From Corella eumyota (lineage: Eukaryota > Chordata > Ascidiacea > Phlebobranchia > Corellidae): a stretch of 64,000 bases of DNA. The notes under the pieces are model-generated. The model was not told where the DNA came from, did not search any database, and saw nothing but the letters and a program-made list of their open reading frames with translations. A program made the translations under genes and the position numbers. Each line of letters begins with the position of its first letter. The first letter of the stretch is position 1. Below, one piece after another: positions 58,128-64,000 of the stretch. The stretch spans positions 15,198,501 to 15,262,500 of the forward strand of contig OY720097.1 in the NCBI GenBank assembly GCA_963082875.1, given 5' to 3'.

Positions 58128-61069
58128 TTTTAGTAAAACAAAAGTTTGAGATAATTTTTATTTTGGGTTTAATTAGGTCACGTGATATTTTTGGCCAATG
58201 AGATTGCATACATACAAATTTTTTGAAAAAAAAATTTTTTGAAAAAAAACATACAAATTTTTTGAAAAAAAATTAAAAATTTTAAATCGAAAAATATTTG
58301 TTGTGTTAGAACCGCACAGGTCCAATTACCGTGTTTACAAAATATTTTTCGAAAATATTAATATTCATAAAAGTTATGAAACGTTTATTAAAAATTTATG
58401 AAATCTAAAAACCTAAAATTTTGTATTTTATTAGACGCGCATTGGTCTAACTAACATTCAAGATAAAACATTTCGCGAAAATTTTGAGTAAAACAAAAGT
58501 TTGAGGTAATTTTTATTTTGGGTTTAATTAGGTCACGTGATATTTTTGGCCAATGATATTGCATACAAATTTTTTGAAAAAAAATTAAAAATTTTAAATC
58601 GAAAAATATTTGTTGTGTTAGAACCGCACAGGTCCAATTACCGTGTTTACAAAATATTTTTCGAAAATATTAATATTCATAAAAGTTATGAAACGTTTAT
58701 TAAAAATTTATGAAATCTCAAAACCTAAAATTTTGTATTTTATTAGACGCGCATTGGCCTAACTAACATTCAAGATAAAACATTTCGCAAAAATTTTCAG
58801 TAAAACAAAAGTTTGAGGTAATTTTTATTTTGGGTTTAATTAGGTCACGTGATATTTTTGGCCATTAATATCGCATACAAATTTTTTGAAAAAAAATTAA
58901 AAATTTTAAATCGAAAAATATTTGTTGTGTTAGAACCGCACAGGTCCAATTACCGTGTTTACAAAATATTTTTCGAAAATATTAATATTCATAAAAGTTA
59001 TGAAACTTTTATTAAAAATTTATGAAATCTCAAAACCTAAAATTTTATATTTAATAGGCGCACATTGGCCTAACTAACATTGAAGATAAAACATTTTGCA
59101 AAAATTTTGAGTAGAACAAAAGTTTGAGATAATTTTTATTTTGGGTTTAATTAGGTCACGTGATATTTTTGGCTAATGATATTGCATACAATTTTTTGAA
59201 AAAAAATAAAAAAATTTAAATCGAAAAATAATTGTTGTGTTAGAACCGCACAGGTCCAATTACCGTGTTTACAAAATATTTTTCGAAAATATTAATATTC
59301 ATAAAAGTTATGAAACGTTTATTAAAAATTTATGAAATCTAAAAACCTAAAATTTTGTATTTTATTAGACGCGCATTGGCCTAACTAACATTCAAGATAA
59401 AACATTTCGCAAAAATTTTCAGTAAAACAAAAGTTTGAGGTAATTTTTATTTTGGGTTTAATTAGGTCACGTGATATTTTTGGCCATTAATATTGCATAC
59501 AAATTTTTTGAAAAAAAATTAAAAATTTTAAATCGAAAAATTTTTGTTGTGTTAGAACCGCACAGGTCCAATTACCGTGTTTACAAAATATTTTTCGAAA
59601 ATATTAATATTCATAAAAGTTATGAAACTTTTATTAAAAATTTATGAAATCTCAAAACCTAAAATTTTATATTTAATTAGGCGCACATTGGCCTAACTAA
59701 CATTGAAGATAAAACATTTTGCAAAAATTTTGAGTAGAACAAAAGTTTGAGATAATTTTTATTTTGGGTTTAATTAGGTCACGTGATATTTTTGGCTAAT
59801 GATATTGCATACAATTTTTTGAAAAAAAATAAAAAAATTTAAATCGAAAAATAATTGTTGTGTTAGAACCGCACAGGTCCAATTACCGTGTTTACAAAAT
59901 ATTAAAAAAAATATAGATATTCATAAAAGTTATGAAACTTTTATTAAAAAATTAGTGAAATCTCAAAACCTAAAATTTTGTATTTTACTAGACGCGCATT
60001 GGCCTAACTAACATTCAAGATAAAACATTTCGCGAAAAGTTTCAGTAAAACAAAAGTTTGTGGTAATTTTTATTTTGGGTTTAATTAGGTCACGTGATAT
60101 TTTTGGCCAATGATATTGCATACAAATTTTTTGAAAAATAATTAAAAATTTTAAATCGAAAAATAATTGTTGTGTTAGAACCGCACAGGTCCAAATACCG
60201 TGTTCACAAAATATATTTCGAAAATATTAATATTCATAAAAGTTATGAAACTTTTATTAAAAATTTATGAAATCTCAAAACCTAAAATTTTGTATTTTAT
60301 TAGACGCGCATTGGCCTAACTAACATTCAAGATAAAACATTTCGCAAAAATTTTCAGTAAAACAAAAGTTTGAGGTAATTTTTATTTTGGTTTTCATTAG
60401 GTCACGTGATATTTTTGGCCAATGATATTGCATACAAATTTTTTGAAAAAAAATTAAAAATTTTAAATCGAAAAATAATTGTTGTGTTAAAACCGCACAG
60501 GTCCAATTACCGTGTTTACAAAATATTTTTCAAAAAAAAAAAATATTCATAAAAGTTATGAAATTTTTATTAAAAATTTATGAAATCTCAAAACCTAAAA
60601 TTTTGTATTTTACTGGACGCGCATTGGCCTAACTAACATTCAAGATAAAACATTTTGCAAAAATTTTGAGTAGAACAAAAGTTTGAGATAATTTTTATTC
60701 TGGGTTTAATTAGGTCACGTGATATTTTTGGCCAATGATATTGCATACAAATATTTTTAAAAAAAATTAAAAATTTTAAATCAAAAAATAATTGTTGTGT
60801 TAGAACCGCACAGGTCCAATTACCGCGTTTACAAAATATTTTTCGAAAATATTAATATTCATAAAAGTTATGAAATCTTTATTAAAAAATTATGAAATCT
60901 CAAAACCTAAAATTTTGTATTTTATTAGATGCGCATTGGCCTAACTAACATTCAAGATAAAACATTTCGCGAAAATTTTCAGTAAAACAAAAGTTTGAGG
61001 TAATTTTTATTTTGAGTTTAATTAGGTCAAAATGTCGCGCGAACAATTCAATGTACGCGAAATAAAAAA

Positions 61070-61208
61070 ATGTTTTTTTGTTCTTTTAATTATTTTCAAA
61101 AATTTCTTTATCTTGAGCATTAGTTAAATGTTTTTTTGTTCTTTTAATTATTTTTAAAAATTTCTTTATCTTGAGCATTAGTTATTTCTTTATCTTGAGC
61201 ATTAGTTA
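61070..61208 (+). repeat. 58-bp short tandem repeat
   Basis: Two and a half copies of a unit starting ATGTTTTTTTGTTCTTTTAA and ending TCTTTATCTTGAGCATTAGT, sitting between the satellite's broken end and the second SINE copy. Confidence 0.8.
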
Positions 61209-61211
61209 TAA

Positions 61212-61386
61212 TTTTTTTTTAAACTTTTTTCTAGTGTGCTAGGGTCACGTGATCATATGACCGGCCCTATGTACGCAAACTACAAAAAATTGGTTGATTA
61301 TTTTGAGGAGTCTATGTTGGGAACCAAACCTCGGAACTCAGCACTAAGAGCTGTGGGCCTTTCGCACTGAGCTAACTGCCACGACC
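61212..61386 (-). mobile_element. tRNA-derived SINE, copy 2
   Basis: Minus-strand copy from 61386, the same A box (TAGCTCAGTGCG) and B-box-like GGTTTGGTTCC as copy 1, about 97% identical, with the same A-rich end. Because the flank to 61557 is also shared, the two copies probably arose by duplication of one insertion, not by two insertions. Confidence 0.65.
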
Positions 61387-61557
61387 TTTCAATGATGCAA
61401 AATTGTATACATAGCTTAAGTAAGCACTTGTAATAATAAAAAAAACTAGATTTATTTGATAAATAAAATATGGTTTGAAAATATTTGATTATTTTTAACA
61501 TAAATTTTTATAAATAAAAAAAGATATGCATAAAAATTAACTAAGAATATTACAAAC

Positions 61558-64000
61558 CTTTGATTTTTAATAAACGAACAAGCATTTATATATATAATAC
61601 AAACAAAAACTAATATTTAACCCAGTTTTAAGTTGGTGATATTGGGATATAAATTATAGTAAATTTTAAATTCTTAAAATTAATTTTTAATAAATAAACA
61701 AGCATTTAAATATGATAAATAAACGAAAATTATTTTTCTAATATGTTTTTTAGTTACTTATATTATAAAATACATCATACCAAATTTTTAATGCTTAATG
61801 TCGAACTTTAATTTTTAATGAACAAACCAGCATTTAAATATAAAAAACAAACAAGAATTATTTTTTAATTTATTTTCGAATTATAAATATTATAAGATAA
61901 AACCGACCAAAATTTAAAAACTTAATAACAATCTTTAAATTTAAATAAACAAACACCTATTAATTAGTAATTAGTGACAAAAATTAAATTCTTTTTTGAG
62001 TTACTAATATCATGATATACAATTGACAAAAATTTTAAATTAATAACAACCTTTAAATTTTAATAAACAAACACCTATTATTAAGTAATTAGTGATAAAA
62101 ATTAAAATTTTAATTTATTTTTGAGTTAGTAATATCATAATATACAATTGACCAAGATTTAAAAAATTAATAACAACCTTTAAATTTTAATGAACAAACA
62201 CTTATTAATTAGTAATTAGTGATAATTAAATGTCGTAAATAGGAGGTTTGCGATTCGTTGGGATAATAACAAACATACTAAAAATTTAGAACTTTTAGTT
62301 TTAAAGAACAAAAGTTCTCGTCTTTCAAAATTCTGACTAGAAAGAATAAAAACAACTAGATTTATTTGATAAATAAAATATGGTTCAAAATCATTAGATC
62401 ATTTTTAAAATTAATCTCTATTAATAAATGAAGTTATGCATAAACATTACTTAATTATAAAATTCAACTGAATTAATAAATTAAATATTACGTATTCAAA
62501 TTTTAGACTAAACATGTATTAAATTATTGGACTAAGGAAATTTTAGAACAAAATTATTTGACATGTTTTAAAATATTAATCTTTAGTTTTTTAATTAATT
62601 AACAAGTAATTAAATATACTTAACAAACAAAAATTAATTCTTTAACCCAGTTTTAATGTGTTGATATCACAATATACATTAGACAAAGTTTTAAATGCCT
62701 AAAATTGATTTTTGGTTTTTAATAAATAAACAAGCATTTAGATATAATAAACAAACAAAATTTATTTTTTAAATATTTTTTTAATTACTAATATTATGAA
62801 ATACATTATACTAAAATTTAAATGCCTAATATCAAATTTTAATTTTTGATAAACAAACAAAAATTTAAATATAATAAATAAACAAATATTAAATTTTTAA
62901 TCCATTTTCGAGTTATTAATATTATGATATATAACTGACCAAAATTAGAAAACCTAATAACGATCTCTAAATTCTAATAAACAAACACCTATTAATTACT
63001 AATTAATAATATTTAAATTATCAAAATAGGAGGATTAAAACACAATATGATAATAAACAACATACTAAAATTTTAAAAATTTATATACACAAAATCAAAA
63101 GTTATTCGATTTCAAAATTCGGATTAGTAAGAATAAAAATAAAAATGATAAATAAAATATGGTTCAAAATTATTTGATTATGTTTAGCATGAATTTTTAT
63201 AAATAAAAAAAAATATGCATACACCTTAACTAAGAATATTACATATCTTTGATTTTTAATAAACAAACAAGCATTTAAATATATTATACAAATAAAATTA
63301 ATTTTTCAACCCAGTTTTATGTTGGTAATATCAGGATATACATTATACTAAATTTTAAATTCCAAAAATTAATTTTTGATTTTTAATAAATAAACAAGCA
63401 TTTAAATAAAATAAACAAACAAAAATTATTTTTTAAACATGTATTTTAATTACAAATATTATAAAATACATTATATTAAATTTTAAATGCCTAATATTAA
63501 ACTTTTATTTTTAATAAACAAACAAGAATTTAAATATAATAAACAAACAATAATTAAATTTTTAATCCATTTTCGAGTTATTAATATTATGATATATAAC
63601 TGACCAAAATTTGAAAACTTAATAACGATCTCTAAATTTTAATAAACAAACACCTATTAATTACTAATTAATAATACTTAAATTATTAAAATAGGAGGAT
63701 TGAAACACAATATGATAATAAACAACATACTAAAATTTTAAAAATTTATATACACAAAATCAAAAGTTATTCGATTTCAAAATTCGGATTAGTAAGAATA
63801 AAAATAACTAGATTTATTTGATAAATAAAATATGGTTCGAAATTATTTGATTATTTTTGAAATACATAAAATTTTATAAATAAAAAATATATGCATAAAC
63901 ATTAACTAAGAATATTACATACCTTTGATTTTTAATTAACAAACCAGCATTTAATATAACAAACAAACAAGAATTATTTTTTAATTATCTTCAAATTTTA
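61558..64000. repeat. AT-rich long-period repeat array
   Basis: Extremely AT-rich sequence built from related segments. AATAAACAAACAAGCATTTA-type motifs, AACACCTATTAATTA, and GATAAATAAAATATGGTT recur many times. Larger blocks repeat with a period of roughly 0.65-0.8 kb (GATAAATAAAATATGGTT near 62360, 63150 and 63820; AATAGGAGG near 62238, 63024 and 63691). The last two blocks are about 95% alike. No gene is seen. The array runs off the right edge. Confidence 0.8.

Larger units (their letters stand above)
55914..61030 (+). repeat. 311-bp satellite array, about 15 monomers
   Basis: Head-to-tail monomers of about 311 bp start with TTAGACGCGCATTGGCC at about 55938, 56250, 56561, 56872, 57186, 57496, then, after an inserted block, 58433, 58743, 59055, 59365, 59680, 59988, 60299, 60614 and 60927. 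Each carries GGTCACGTGATATTTTTGGC with an E-box CACGTG, GAACCGCACAGGTCC, and an AT-rich tract. Monomers are about 93-98% identical. Distinct variants (for instance AGGCGCACATTGG at 57186, 59055 and 59680) recur in the same order about 2.49 kb apart, a higher-order unit of eight monomers. The array ends abruptly at about 61028 within a monomer. Confidence 0.95.

Noticed and set aside
1-64000. CRISPR arrays, bacterial operons, riboswitches or rRNA genes
   Set aside because: The DNA is animal nuclear sequence. The repeats are satellite, transposon-internal or microsatellite types, and no rRNA-like segment was recognised.

Overview
The window looks like nuclear DNA of an animal. It is strongly AT-rich, its coding exons are short and separated by AT-rich introns of roughly 60 to 400 bases with GT..AG ends, and its gene families are those of metazoans (USP22, NTHL1, otopetrin, SMYD, ELMOD, TBC1D20, ALG8, C2orf81). 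Compact introns, close gene spacing and a SMYD1-like gene would fit a tunicate (ascidian) or another small-genome marine invertebrate, but the lineage is an inference. I rebuilt the spliced genes by hand from splice signals and reading-phase continuity. UTR limits and transcription starts are not determined.

Layout. 1-1907: 5' part of an unrecognised Ser/Pro-rich gene (minus) running off the left edge. About 4.6-5.1 kb: a promoter-like zone with an NRF1-type palindrome. 5655-7603: C19orf81-like gene. 8078-10831: C2orf81 homologue. 11687-14929: USP22, the SAGA deubiquitinase. 15404-16094: unknown 113-aa protein (minus). 17236-18889: NTHL1 base-excision glycosylase (minus). 20448-21297: four-pass MARVEL-like membrane protein. 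22503-24953: two tandem Ly6/uPAR-like secreted or GPI-anchored proteins (minus). 26659-29754: a tail-to-tail pair of calmodulin-like EF-hand paralogues. 31704-34522: SMYD1-like methyltransferase. 35091-42231: otopetrin proton channel in 12 coding exons (minus). 43194-47627: a complete-looking terminal-inverted-repeat DNA transposon with an 8-bp target duplication. It carries two oppositely oriented arrays of a 525-bp repeat around a spliced SGNH-hydrolase-like gene. 47935-49542 and 49860-50972: ALG8 and TBC1D20, both without introns. 51645-53632: ELMOD2-like Arf-GAP. 54732-55913: remains of a Gypsy-type LTR element. 55914-61030: about 15 monomers of a 311-bp satellite with higher-order structure. 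Two tRNA-derived SINE copies lie in or at its edge, and an AT-rich repeat array fills the rest to 64000.

The host genes are mostly unrelated housekeeping or signalling loci and show no shared pathway. Three local duplication stories stand out: the Ly6-like tandem pair, the inverted EF-hand pair with a gene-conversion-like tract, and the satellite/SINE block. The most unusual object is the SGNH-bearing transposon with its mirrored tandem arrays.
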